Shown one piece after another: positions 52,717 through 61,214 of a stretch of 64,000 nt of DNA (position 1 is the stretch's first letter; each line of letters starts with the position of its first letter). The stretch is from DASYQD01 sp963837455 (GTDB taxonomy: Bacteria > Acidobacteriota > Thermoanaerobaculia > Multivoradales > JAIOJS01), in NCBI GenBank assembly GCA_963837455.1, contig CAWINM010000002.1, positions 62,001 to 126,000 of the forward strand, in the 5' to 3' direction. The notes below the pieces were generated by a model that did not search any database, had not been told where the DNA came from, and saw only the letters and a program-made list of their open reading frames with translations. Position numbers and translations under genes: made by a program.

Positions 52717-53066
52717 GCCGCCGCCACTACCTCGCCGCCGTCATTCGCCTCTACCTCGCGCAGCCGGGAGCACCGCCGCGCGCATCGCGCGACGACTGGG
52801 CGGCGGCCCAGGATCTCTTCGCCCGTGGCGTCGACCTCGCCGATCTCCGCCACGCCGTGCGCCTGGCCACCCTCCGCCGTCTCGCTGCCGCTCCCTCGTG
52901 CGGCCCGGTCCGCTCTCTTGCCTACTACCGCCGCGTCCTCGACCAACTCGCCCCCGACGAGCTCGACCCCACCTACGTCGACTACATCGCCCGCCGCTAC
53001 GCCGCGCTCACACCACCCAGCGCGCGCTCAGACCGCCAGAATCGCGCGCTTCCTGACCGCCGCTAA
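52713..53066 (+). CDS. IS21-associated small protein downstream of istB
   Basis: The 117-aa product starts at an ATG overlapping the istB stop. It reads YLAAVIRLYLAQPGAPPRAS, then DLFARGVDLADLRHAVRLATLRRL and PVRSLAYYRRVLDQL, with a final LDPTYVDYIARRYA. A similar helical LYLALPGTP...RSLxYF protein is seen beside various IS and accessory modules, but its role is unknown. Its last codons lie in the right inverted repeat, so it is part of the element. It may assist IstA/IstB or be a passenger. Confidence 0.7.
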   Translation: MSRRHYLAAVIRLYLAQPGAPPRASRDDWAAAQDLFARGVDLADLRHAVRLATLRRLAAAPSCGPVRSLAYYRRVLDQLAPDELDPTYVDYIARRYAALTPPSARSDRQNRALPDRR

Positions 53067-53068
53067 CA
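53015..53068 (-). repeat. IS21 right terminal inverted repeat
   Basis: Read on the minus strand it starts TGTTAGCGGCGG and contains ATTCTGGCGG and GCGCGCGCTGGGT, matching the left end. It overlaps the 3' end of the third IS gene. Confidence 0.9.
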
Positions 53069-53075
53069 CCGAGGA
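53069..53075. repeat. Target-site duplication, right (CCGAGGA)
   Basis: A seven-base direct repeat immediately right of the IS21 element, identical to the left copy. Confidence 0.9.
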
Positions 53076-53179
53076 CGTTGGCAGGGAGTTGGACATGGTG
53101 CTGGACGCGATCCTGAGATCGCTCAGTAGCCGTCTACCGAGGGTGCCGGAGGCGACCTCTTTTCCCGAGCAGGACGAAC

Positions 53180-53554
53180 ATGACTGATCTCGGTACAATC
53201 TCCTCGATGAACCACCCTGCCTTGCTCGACCCCGTGCCCCTGGTGTTTCCCGACGACGGCTCAGCCATCCGTGTCGCGGGAATGCGACTCGCGCTCGACG
53301 CGATCGTGGGAACGTTCAAGCGCGGAGCGACGGCTGAGGAGATCGCGCAGGACTACTCTCCCGTCTCGCTGCCCGACGTGAATGCCGTCATCGCCTACTA
53401 CCTCCGCCATCGGTCCGAGGTAGAGGACTACCTGGCGAAGCGCGTCCAGGTGCATGCGGAGCTGTGGCGTGAGATCGAGAGTCGGCCCGGGTACCAGGAG
53501 CTTCGTGAGCGACTCCTGGCCCGGATCGACCGAGCCCGGGCAGGCTCGACTTGA
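53180..53554 (+). CDS. DUF433 protein (antitoxin-like)
   Basis: The 124-aa protein has a DUF433 domain (DDGSAIRVAGMRLALDAIV, FKRGATAEEIAQDYSPVSLPDVNAVIAYYLRH), a winged-helix-like module often acting as antitoxin of DUF5615 PIN-like toxins. AGGA lies five bases before ATG 53180. A second ATG at 53207 is also possible. The usual DUF5615 toxin gene does not follow, since downstream sequence to 53799 shows no such domain. The short frame interrupted by IS21 ends overlapping this start (ATGACTGA). Confidence 0.75.
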   Translation: MTDLGTISSMNHPALLDPVPLVFPDDGSAIRVAGMRLALDAIVGTFKRGATAEEIAQDYSPVSLPDVNAVIAYYLRHRSEVEDYLAKRVQVHAELWREIESRPGYQELRERLLARIDRARAGST

Positions 53555-53799
53555 CGCTGCGCCCTGCGTCACCCACCTATACACCTTCGCCCGCGACTTT
53601 CACTCCCGCCAGCTTCCCGAGTGCTCTTCCTGGGACGCCGGCCACCTCCCCGACGGTTCGCATCGTGGCCGGCGAGCCGGCGGCGTCCAGCTACGGCCGC
53701 GACCTTACGAGCGGATCTTCGGCGACGCAGCGGCCGGCACGGTCACGGCCCGCTGAGACGTGGGGGCTGCGGCTGTCCACCGGAGCGGTGGTGGGTAGC

Positions 53800-54231
53800 T
53801 CAGCTCAGCGGCGAACGAAAGGGATTCTGGACGGTCACCGAGCCATAGGAGCGGCCGTCGCCGAGGTCCTCGGAAAAGATCACCGGCGCACCGGCCTCCT
53901 CGGCAGCCTGGACGATCAGAGCGTCCCAGAAAGAGAGCGAGAACCTCTGCTCGAGGGCAATGGCCCGCAGCACCGACTCACCATCATTGATGACCAGCGG
54001 CCAGCGGAGGTAATCCTCGATCAGCTCCGCAGCATCGGGGGCGGCGAGGGGGACGGCGGTCTTGCGGCGCACATTGACGTAGAGCTCCTGCAAGACCTGC
54101 GTGCTCACCACACCGGAGCGTTCCTGCCAGAGCCTCTCGATCAGCTCCCGCGCAATCGCGTGCTTCGACCCGGCGCCGGCATCGTGCGCATAGACCAGCA
54201 CGTTGGTATCGACAAAGCTCCTACCGCTCAT
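53800..54231 (-). CDS. vapC: PIN-domain toxin, VapC-type
   Basis: The 143-aa protein is a PIN-domain ribonuclease. The first acidic residue is in SFVDTNVLVYAHD. A middle Glu is in STQVLQELYVNVRR, and the C-terminal acids are in LSFWDALIVQAAEEAGAP and SEDLGDG. VapC toxins cleave tRNA or rRNA unless bound by their antitoxin. The start overlaps the end of the antitoxin gene by 11 bp, the normal order and spacing for vapBC. Confidence 0.92.
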   Translation of the reverse strand: MSGRSFVDTNVLVYAHDAGAGSKHAIARELIERLWQERSGVVSTQVLQELYVNVRRKTAVPLAAPDAAELIEDYLRWPLVINDGESVLRAIALEQRFSLSFWDALIVQAAEEAGAPVIFSEDLGDGRSYGSVTVQNPFRSPLS

Positions 54232-54454
54232 GAAGCTCGTCGCGTGAGTCCGGAGGCGTCCAGCGAAGATCGGTGGCGTGACGAAGACGGGAGACCGCGC
54301 GACGCCGTGCCTTCTCGTAGGCCCGATCGCTGCGCACCAGCTCCTCGAGGCGGTCGGCGAGCAGGCGGCTTATCGATGTCCCCTGCTGGGCCGCCAAGAT
54401 CTTGGCTTCGCGCACCAGCTCCTCGTCGATGCTGAGGGTCAGATTCGTCTTCAC
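54221..54454 (-). CDS. vapB: Antitoxin of VapBC-type pair (ribbon-helix-helix)
   Basis: This 77-aa protein starts at GTG 54454 (KTNLTLSIDEELVREAKILA). That is a ribbon-helix-helix-type N-terminus followed by a helix and a basic tail that would wrap the toxin (DRAYEKARRRAVSRLRHA). An A-rich upstream sequence and a nearby TAGCA/TGTTT stretch may contain the autoregulated promoter. The pair is probably a stability element in this accessory region. Confidence 0.85.
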   Translation of the reverse strand: MKTNLTLSIDEELVREAKILAAQQGTSISRLLADRLEELVRSDRAYEKARRRAVSRLRHATDLRWTPPDSRDELHER

Positions 54455-54759
54455 GAAAAACAGTGTAGCACGGCTTTGCGTGGACCCACCTCCCCCTGAG
54501 CAACCGTCCCGACTCAACCGTTCCAGAGTCGGTGGCTTTTCGGAAGAAGCGCTCCGAGAGGACCACTTGCGAGCCCCAGGCGGCGCCGCCCTTCGGCTGG
54601 CGTGGCATCTGAGGCCACGATAGCGTCCTCGCGCCCGCGCTTCCGGGTCAAGGCAACGGCCCGCTCGCCGGTTTGCCCAACCCTGTCGATCCGGGGCAGG
54701 CTCGTTCGACGCCCCCATGAGACGCCAATCAAGGCCGGCTCAAACCAGGGAGACACACG
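54455..54759. other. 305-bp intergenic region between vapBC and the DGPF gene
   Basis: No coding frame with convincing content is seen. It must contain the vapBC promoter (near 54455–54480, locally AT-rich) and the promoter of the DGPF/ECF pair. Confidence 0.4.
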
Positions 54760-55194
54760 ATGCGAGTGATGGTGTTCGCGAAGGCGACCGAGGGCGGCGA
54801 CAAGGGGATGGCGCCCACCCCCGAGATGGTCGAGGCGTTCCAGGCGATGGACCGGTTCACCGAGGAGCTGGTCAAGGCGGGCGTCTTCGTGGCCGCCGCC
54901 GGCCTCCAGAACAGCGCCCAGGGCTAGCGGGTCGTCTTCGAGGGGCCCAATCGCACGGTCGTCGACGGGCCGTTCGCCGAGACCCGCGAGCTGGTCGTCG
55001 GCTTCTCGATCTGGGAGGTCAAGGACATGGACGAGGCGGTGGCCTGGGTGAAGCGCAGCCCGATCGTGATGCCGGGCCGGAACGAGGTCGAGATCCGGCC
55101 GTTCTTCGAGGCAGGGGACCTGGCCGACTTCGTGTCGCCCGAGGAGCTGTCGACCCCGCGTGAGGGGGAGCGCGGGAAGCTCGGCGTCGCCTGA
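54760..55194 (+). pseudogene. DGPF-domain (YCII-like) protein with internal amber codon
   Basis: The frame from ATG 54760 reads MRVMVFAKATEGGDKG and ends with EELSTPREGERGKLGVA. It contains the signature DGPFAETRELVVGF and DEAVAWVKRSP of the DGPF/YCII-like family. These small proteins are partners of ECF42-type sigma factors. A TAG codon at 54925–54927 (after LQNSAQG) splits the gene at codon 56. The flanking frame stays open with normal codon use on both sides. Either it is a recent nonsense mutation, amber suppression occurs, or it is a sequence error. The sigma gene starts 56 bp downstream. Confidence 0.85.
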
Positions 55195-55249
55195 CCGCGG
55201 CGGCTGAAGCCGGCTTGTCTGCGCCCGCGGCCTTGGCCGAGAATGCGGC

Positions 55250-56623
55250 GTGGCCGCGGGCGAGACGCACCAGGTCGTCGAAGCGACCTTCCGCATCGAG
55301 CGAGCCAGGCTCATCGCCGGCCTGGTCCGCGTGGTGCGCAACGTCGACTTGGCCGAAGAGCTGGCGCAGGACGCGCTGGTGGTCGCCCTCTCCGAATGGC
55401 CGAGAATCGGCGTGCCGGCCAATCCCGGCGCCTGGCTGATGGCCCTCGCCAAGCGGCGCGCCGTCGACGCCTTCCGGCACCACCGGATGCGCGAGCGCAA
55501 GCACCAGGAGATCGCGCGGACGCTGGAGCGGACGCTCGACTATGCGGCCGAGGCGATCGAGGCGGCCATGGACGACGATCTCGGCGACGAGCTGCTGGGC
55601 CTCATCTTCACGGCCTGCCACCCCGTGCTGTCGCGCGAGGCTCGCGCGGCGCTCACCCTGCGGGTGGTCGGCGGTCTGACCACCGACGAGATCGCCCGCG
55701 CCTTCCTGTCGAGCGAGGCGACCATCGCCCAGCGCATCGTCCGCGCCAAGAAGACCATCGCCAGGGCCGGCCTCGGCTTCGAGACGCCCAGCGGGGCCGA
55801 GCGGGCGGCGCGGCTGCCCTCGGTGCTCGAGGTCGTCTACCTCATCTTCAACGAAGGCTACGCGGCCACGGCCGGGGACGACCTCATGCGGCCCGCCCTG
55901 TGCCTGGAGGCGCAACGGCTCGGCCGCATCCTGGCCGGGCTGATGCCCGACGATGCTGAGGTGCTCGGCCTGCTGGCCCTCGTCGAGCTCCAGGCGTCCC
56001 GCCTCCCGGCGCGTACCGGGCCGGACGGCAGCGTCGTCCCGGTGACCGAGCAGGATCGCGCGCGCTGGGACCAGCTGCTGATCCGCCGCGGCCTCGAGGC
56101 GCTGGCCTGGGCGGAGGCACTGAACGGCGGGGGCACCAGCGCGGAAGGAGCTGGCGAAGGCGCCACCGGGGGAGGCGACGACCCGGGCCCTTCTCGGCAG
56201 GGGAACGTCCCGCGTCTCGGCGCCGAGAAGCCCACAACCGGCCCCTTCGTGCTGCAAGCGGCGCTCGCCGCCTGCCACGCCCGCGCCCGCCGAGCCGACG
56301 ACACCGACTGGCCGCGCATCGCGGCGCTCTACGATCGGCTGCGCATCGTGATGCCCTCGCCGGTGGTCGATCTCAACCGGGCGATCGCCCACAGCATGGC
56401 CTTCGGACCCGAAGCCGGCCTCCGGCTGCTGGACGAGATCGCCGGCGTCGCCGCCCTGCGCGGCTATGCGCCCCTGCCGGCGGCGAGGGGCGACTTCCTA
56501 TTCCGCGCCGGCCGGCTGGCCGAGGCGCGTTGCGAGCTCGAGGCTGCGGCGGGGCTTGCCCGCAACGCGCGGGAGAGGGCCTTCCTCCTCGCCCGCGCCG
56601 AGGCCTGCGACGGCGCGCGCTAA
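55250..56623 (+). CDS. ECF RNA polymerase sigma factor, ECF42/DUF6596 type
   Basis: The 457-aa protein has an ECF sigma region 2 (VEATFRIERARLIAGLVRVV, DVDLAEELAQDALVVAL-like, ANPGAWLMALAKRRAVDAFR) and region 4 with LSSEATIAQRIVRAKKTIA. A long C-terminal DUF6596/TPR-like extension follows (LPSVLEVVYLIFNEGYAAT, YDRLRIVMPSPVVDLNRAIA). Such sigma factors have no anti-sigma factor. The extension controls activity, and the sigma usually regulates adjacent DGPF genes. An unusual low-complexity Gly/Ala-rich insertion lies around residues 292–325 (GTSAEGAGEGATGGG). GTG 55250 is the only reasonable start. Confidence 0.92.
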   Translation: MAAGETHQVVEATFRIERARLIAGLVRVVRNVDLAEELAQDALVVALSEWPRIGVPANPGAWLMALAKRRAVDAFRHHRMRERKHQEIARTLERTLDYAAEAIEAAMDDDLGDELLGLIFTACHPVLSREARAALTLRVVGGLTTDEIARAFLSSEATIAQRIVRAKKTIARAGLGFETPSGAERAARLPSVLEVVYLIFNEGYAATAGDDLMRPALCLEAQRLGRILAGLMPDDAEVLGLLALVELQASRLPARTGPDGSVVPVTEQDRARWDQLLIRRGLEALAWAEALNGGGTSAEGAGEGATGGGDDPGPSRQGNVPRLGAEKPTTGPFVLQAALAACHARARRADDTDWPRIAALYDRLRIVMPSPVVDLNRAIAHSMAFGPEAGLRLLDEIAGVAALRGYAPLPAARGDFLFRAGRLAEARCELEAAAGLARNARERAFLLARAEACDGAR

Positions 56624-56829
56624 GGGCTGGCGGCAGCCCGAGGCCGGAACCTCGGTGAAGGACCGCTCCGCGAGGACGGCCCCTGGCCCCGCTGCTCTCC
56701 GCGGGTGAAGCAGTCGCATCCGGACGCACCCGATCCCCACTCACCGCTGGGGAGGTCGCCATGGCTCGCTCACGGATCGTCCCGGCTGCGAGCGGGTGCT
56801 CGGCGGCCGGTGGCGGGCGCCGCCGTCGC

Positions 56830-57621
56830 TCAGCGTTGCTGGGCGGCGCGACCCCCCTCCCGCGCATCCTCGCGCAGGGCCCTCCGGCCCGTCCTCCCGC
56901 CGAAGGGCCACAGCATCGGCACTCGCCGGCGATAGTCCCCGTACTCACGGCCATGCGCGCGGAGGAGGTCCGCCTCTTCGAGCCGGATCGCAGCCAGGAT
57001 GTAGACCGTGGTCGAGACCGCGAACAGCAGGTGGGAGAGCGACATCGCCGGTGTGCTCCAGAACCCGAGCAGCAGGCCGAGGTAGAGCGGGTGGCGCACC
57101 AGCCGGTACAGCGCCGGGGTGGCGAAGGCGACCGGCGTGTAGGGCTTGCCGCGCAGGGCCAGCCAGACCTGGCGCAACCCGAAGAGATCGAAGTGGTCGA
57201 TGAGGAACGTCGAGACCAGCACCAGCACCCATCCCAGCGCGAACAGCGCGTAGAGGACGGCCCGGCCCGCCGCGTTGTCGACCGACCAGACGCTTCCGCC
57301 GAGCGGGCGCCAGCCGCCGATGAGCAGCAGCAATGCCAGGCCCGAGAAGAGAACGTAGGTCGAGCGCTCGATCTCGCGGGCAACGATGCGCGTCCACCAC
57401 CGCTTGAACCCAGGGCGTGCCATTACCGAGTGCTGCAACGCGAAGAGGGCGAGGAGACCCAGGTCGCAGGCGAGCGCCTGCGGCCAGGAGCCGGTGGCCG
57501 GCCCGTCCAGCCGCCGCGGGACCAGGAAGTTGCCGACGAAGCCGACGGCGTAGAGCAGGGCCACCAGACCGACGAGATAGCTGATGACGCCGTAGGCGAA
57601 GAATGCCAGCCTCTTGAGCAT
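56830..57621 (-). CDS. mddA: Methanethiol S-methyltransferase MddA-like (NnrU/ICMT-type membrane methyltransferase)
   Basis: The 263-aa membrane protein has five to six helices and matches MddA, which methylates methanethiol with S-adenosylmethionine to give dimethyl sulfide. Visible features are LFALQHSVMARPGFKRWWTR, IERSTYVLFSGLALLLLI, STFLIDHFDLFGLRQVWL and the SAM-binding ICMT-like ALYRLVRHPLYLGLLLGFW, followed by EEADLLRAHGREYGDYRRRVP. The ATG at 57621 has AGGAGAGAAC directly upstream. It is divergent from a CadC-like regulator 135 bp away. NnrU-family relatives of unknown substrate are the alternative, but the DHFDLFGLRQV and QHSVMARP motifs favour MddA. Confidence 0.8.
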   Translation of the reverse strand: MLKRLAFFAYGVISYLVGLVALLYAVGFVGNFLVPRRLDGPATGSWPQALACDLGLLALFALQHSVMARPGFKRWWTRIVAREIERSTYVLFSGLALLLLIGGWRPLGGSVWSVDNAAGRAVLYALFALGWVLVLVSTFLIDHFDLFGLRQVWLALRGKPYTPVAFATPALYRLVRHPLYLGLLLGFWSTPAMSLSHLLFAVSTTVYILAAIRLEEADLLRAHGREYGDYRRRVPMLWPFGGRTGRRALREDAREGGRAAQQR

Positions 57622-57756
57622 GTTCTCTCCTTGCCGATACGCCCAGGGACGGGCGACGGTGGCGAGAGAGTAGGCGCGACTGCCACTGGAAGTCCCGTGA
57701 GAGTGCCGGGGATTCGCCGGGGTCGCAACGGCTTGCGCGCGGGCGACAATAGGAGC

Positions 57757-59391
57757 GTGGAAGGCGGCGTCCGTTTCGGCAGCCATCGGTTCGAGCTCGC
57801 CACGGGGCGCCTGTGGTCCGGCAAGCGCGAGCTGCGCCTCACGCCCAAGGCGGCGGCGGTGCTCGGGGTCCTCGTCACCCAGGCTGGAAGCCCGGTTGCG
57901 AGGGAGGAGCTGTTCGCGACCGTGTGGAAGGGCATCGCCGTCGGTGACGACGCGCTAACCACCTGTATCCAGGAGCTGCGCCGCGCGCTCGGTGACGACT
58001 CCCGACGCCCGCGCTTCATCGAGACGCGGCACCGCCGCGGCTACCGGTTCATCGCTCCACTCACCGAGGCGACGCGCGCGGAGCCCGCCGATGCGCCGGC
58101 CGCGGACGTCTCCGCCGTGGCGGTCCTGCCCTTCACCGACTTGAGCCCCGGCCGCGACCAGGAGCACTTCTGCGCCGGCCTCGCCGAGGAGCTCATCGAC
58201 GCGCTCGGCCAGATCGAGAGGTTGCGCGTGGCGTCGCGAACCGCGTCGTTTCAGTTCCGCGCCGAGGCGGCCGACGTGCGCGAGGTCGGCCGGCGTCTCG
58301 GCGTCGGCGCGCTGCTCGCGGGCAGCGTGCGCAAGTCGGGGGACCGCCTGCGGGTCACCGTCGAGCTCGTCGACGTGGCCACCGGCTACCATCGGTGGTC
58401 GCGCCGCTTCGACCGCAAGCTCGACGACGTCTTCGCCATCCAGGACGAGATCGCCACCAGCGTGGCCGCCTCGTTGCGGGGCAGGGTGCTGAACCGGCAG
58501 GAGAAGCAGGCGCTGCTGCGGCCGCAGACGCGCGCCGAGGCCTACGACTACTACCTCCGCGCGCGGCAGCTCCTCCCCCTCCGCTCGCACGCCGAGCTCG
58601 AGCGGAGCGGCGAGCTGTTCGCCCGCGCCATCGAGCTGGACGCGAGCTACGGGCCGGCGTGGGCCGGCCTGGCGACCGTGCGGGCGACGCTCTTCGAGTG
58701 GTTCGGCGCCCAGGACGGCGACCTGGCGGCGGCGGAACGGGCCAGCCGCCGCGCCCTCGAGCTGGCACCGGAGCTGGCCGAGTCGCACGTCGCTCGCGGC
58801 CTCGCCCTGTCGCTGTCACGGCGGTACGACGAGGCGGCGAGCGCCTTCGAGGAGGCCATCCGGCTCAACCCCGGCCTGTTCGACGCCCACCACTACTTCG
58901 CGCGGATCAGCTTCGCCAGCGGCCGCACCGAGCGCGCGGCCGAGCTCTTCGCCCGGGCGGCGGCGCTGCGCCAGGAGGACTTCCAGAGCCCGATCCTGCT
59001 GGCGCTGGCGCTGCGCGTCCTCGGCAGGTCCGAGGAGGCGCGGCAAGCGGGGCGCGAAGGCGTCGCGCGCGCCGAGCGGGCGCTGATGCTGAACCCGCTC
59101 GACTGCCGCGCGCTGTCGCTCGGCGCCTGCGCGCTGTTCTCCGACGGCCAGACCGTCCGCGCACAGGAATGGTCGCGACAGGCGCTCGAGCTGTACCCGG
59201 ACGATCTGAGCGCGCTGGCCAACGGCGCCTGTCTCCACGCCCGCGCCGGCCGCAAAGAAGCGGCGCTCGACCTCCTGGAGCGCGTGTTCGGCCGCGGCTG
59301 GGGAAAGCGCGACTGGGTGGAGCGCGACCCCGACTACGATCTCCTGCGTGACGACCCGCGCTTCCAGCAGCTCTTCGCCAGGTTGAAGTGA
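57757..59391 (+). CDS. CadC-like transcriptional regulator with TPR domain
   Basis: The 544-aa protein starts with an OmpR/PhoB-type winged helix (FELATGRLWSGKRELRLTPK, GDDALTTCIQELRRAL, RHRRGYRFIAPL; residues 1–98). A TolB/adenylate-cyclase-associated domain follows (VAVLPFTDLSPGRDQEHFCA, GARLLVEG-like GALLAGSVRKSGDRLRVTVE, GYHRWSRRFDRKLDDVFAIQ), then about six TPRs. There is no clear membrane helix, unlike E. coli CadC. The GTG at 57757 is the only start just before the winged helix, although its ribosome site is poor. The short divergent spacing suggests control of the mddA-like gene, its own gene, or both. Confidence 0.88.
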   Translation: MEGGVRFGSHRFELATGRLWSGKRELRLTPKAAAVLGVLVTQAGSPVAREELFATVWKGIAVGDDALTTCIQELRRALGDDSRRPRFIETRHRRGYRFIAPLTEATRAEPADAPAADVSAVAVLPFTDLSPGRDQEHFCAGLAEELIDALGQIERLRVASRTASFQFRAEAADVREVGRRLGVGALLAGSVRKSGDRLRVTVELVDVATGYHRWSRRFDRKLDDVFAIQDEIATSVAASLRGRVLNRQEKQALLRPQTRAEAYDYYLRARQLLPLRSHAELERSGELFARAIELDASYGPAWAGLATVRATLFEWFGAQDGDLAAAERASRRALELAPELAESHVARGLALSLSRRYDEAASAFEEAIRLNPGLFDAHHYFARISFASGRTERAAELFARAAALRQEDFQSPILLALALRVLGRSEEARQAGREGVARAERALMLNPLDCRALSLGACALFSDGQTVRAQEWSRQALELYPDDLSALANGACLHARAGRKEAALDLLERVFGRGWGKRDWVERDPDYDLLRDDPRFQQLFARLK

Positions 59392-59506
59392 GGGCGCTCG
59401 GCGTCGGCGCGAAGCGGGTCGAGCGCGACGAGATCCTGCTCGCCCCGCTCACCGCGAGCCGCTCGGTGCGCTAGCGTCCGGCTTCCGGGCCTGCGTTGCA
59501 CATCAA

Positions 59507-60536
59507 GTGCTCGGCGGAGACAAGAGGGGCTGCGCGACGCCAAGGTGCAGGACCTCCGAGGCGGGCCGACTCACCCGGCGAATCGGCCTGACCGTGCTCC
59601 TCGGCGCCTCGCTCGGCTGCCGCCAGTCGGCGCTGCCGAGCTGCACGGCACTGCTCGACGCCAAGAGGTACGACGCCGCCTTGGCGCGCTGCGCGCAGGT
59701 CTACGAGGCCGAGCACGCGCCGCGGGCCGGCGCCGCGGTGGCCCAGGCCCACTACCACCTCGGGCACCCGGAGCAGGTCCTCGCCTGGGCGAAGCGGCTC
59801 GCCGGCACCGACGGCGAGCGTGGCACCTGGAGCCTGGTGGCCGCCGTGCACTGGCAGCGTGGCGAGCTCGGCGAGGCCGAGCGAGCGTTCCGGCGCGCCC
59901 TGGCGCTCACCCGCGCCGCCGGCGACGCCAGGGGCATGGCGCGCCCGCTCTACGGCCTCTTCTACCTCGCCTGGGCGGACTCGCGCTATCGCCAGGCCCT
60001 GCGCTACGCCAGCCAGTCGTTCGCCGCGGCAGCGCAGGCGGGCGACCGCGAGGCGCAGGCGCGCGCCGCCGAGGGCCTCTTCACCGTGCTCTACGACGTC
60101 GGCGACCGGGAGGGGGCGCGGCGCGCCCTGGAGATGGCGACGACGCTGGCCGACGAGCAGAGCCCCGCCGAGCGAGCGCGGTTTCTGGCCAACGAGGGGC
60201 TGCTGCTCGGAAGGGGAGGCCTACCTCATGCTGGGTTGGACGAGCGAAGCGGTGCCGGCGGCGGAGAAGCTGCGGGTGGAGACCGGCTCCGCTTCCTATC
60301 CGGCCGACAGCGAATTCACCGTCTACCGCCTGGAGCCGATCGGGCGCAGGCCGGGCGGACCGCCGAAGCCGGGCGGGCCGCAGGGTATCCGCTGCAACCC
60401 GCCGGGCTTCGCCGACTGCCCGACCCCGCCGCCGCCCATCCCCGGCGGACCGCCGCCGCCGAGACCGCCCAAGGACCAGCCGTTGCAAGGGATCTTGAGA
60501 GGCGCCGGGTTCGGCCCCGGGCTGGGCGACGGCTAG
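59507..60536 (+). pseudogene. TPR lipoprotein gene with frameshift
   Basis: The first frame (GTG 59507) encodes a lipoprotein signal (IGLTVLLGASLGC) and TPR-like helices (AQAHYHLGHPEQVLAWAKRL, LGEAERAFRRALALTRAAG, PLYGLFYLAWADSRYRQAL). At AAGGGGAGG near 60213 one extra G shifts the frame. Removing it gives the continuous reading LLLGREAYLMLGWTSEAVPA and a Pro/Gly-rich tail ending at 60536. The restored protein would be about 342 aa. Such TPR lipoproteins occur near ECF sigma genes in Acidobacteriota. A homopolymer error cannot be excluded. Confidence 0.65.
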
Positions 60537-60573
60537 TCGACCTCGGCTGGGGAGGGCCGGCGCGGGCCGGCCG

Positions 60574-60800
60574 CTACCCGGCCGGCACTTCCACGTCGTC
60601 TCGCAGCGAGCCGCGATGGACCCAGCGATCGCATGGCCCGTCCCCGAGCTCGAACCGCGGGCCCTCGCCGTGAGGGCGGCGGCGGTCGAGCTCGAAGGCG
60701 CCGAGCGCGACGCGCTCGCGGCCCTCCGTCGACCATGCGGCGGCAGTAGCGGTAGAGCGGCGCGCCGTAGACCCGCATCAGGCGATCGCGCCGACCGCGA
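60574..60800 (-). pseudogene. Minus-strand coding remnant, partly sigma-like
   Basis: On the minus strand two segments with strong coding codon bias lie in different frames. DRLMRVYGAPLYRYCRRMVDG (60728–60795) resembles the beginning of ECF sigma region 2. GRERVALGAFELDRRR and FELGDGPCDRWVHRGSLRDD (60574–60720, ending in TAG) have no recognised relative. The first segment would fit in front of FVQAYEAMAGF of the adjacent plus-strand sigma gene if it were inverted. Either a small inversion split the sigma gene, or this is the frameshifted end of an unrelated gene. Confidence 0.35.
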
Positions 60801-60804
60801 CGCC

Positions 60805-61214
60805 GCGCTGACCGTCCTTCGTGCAGGCGTACGAGGCGATGGCGGGCTTCTCGCGCCGTTCGTCGCTGCGCACCTGGTTGTTCGGCATCGCGCGCCACCG
60901 CTGCCTCGACGCCCTCAAGGTCGAGCGCCGCAGGCGCCGGCGGTTTCCCCGCCTCGACGAGGAGCAGGATCGGCCCGCCGCGGGCGCGGACCCCGAGGCC
61001 GAGCTGGCCGCCTTGTCCCTGGGGGCGGCGCTCGCCGCCTGCCTGCGCGGCCTCGCACCGCGGGCCCGAGCCGCCGTCCTGCTGCGCTACCAGCAGGGGC
61101 TCTCGTACGTGCAGATCGCGGCCCTCGGCGGCGAGCGCGCGGCTCCAGGCCCGGGTGGCGCGCGCCCTTCCGGTGCTGCGGCGCTGCCTCGAGCAGCGGG
61201 GGCTCGCTCCGTGA
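60805..61214 (+). pseudogene. 5'-truncated, frameshifted ECF sigma factor
   Basis: The plus strand encodes sigma region 2 from FVQAYEAMAGFSRRSSLRTW through LFGIARHRCLDALKVERRRR and region 4 (RGLAPRARAAVLLRYQQGLS, YVQIAALGGE). Near 61130 a one-base shift in GAGCGCGCGG is needed to reach the end LQARVARALPVLRRCLEQRG and TGA at 61214. A stop codon directly precedes FVQAY, so the N-terminal 50–60 residues are missing or displaced. The TGA overlaps the GTG of the anti-sigma gene, the normal sigma/anti-sigma coupling. Confidence 0.7.

Larger units (their letters stand above)
49794..53068 (+). mobile_element. Complete IS21-family insertion sequence
   Basis: The element is 3275 bp long. Its ends are imperfect inverted repeats beginning TGT (left 49794–49847, right 53015–53068; about 46 of 54 positions match by my alignment). 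It is flanked by a perfect 7-bp direct repeat, CCGAGGA, at 49787–49793 and 53069–53075, as expected for IS21 target duplication. It carries istA and istB, a third small gene coupled to istB, and upstream a frameshifted gene for a Cys-rich protein. The perfect target duplication suggests a fairly recent insertion. Confidence 0.93.

Noticed and set aside
53555..53799. A DUF5615-type toxin after the DUF433 gene
   Set aside because: None of the frames here shows the expected DUF5615 start or acidic motifs.
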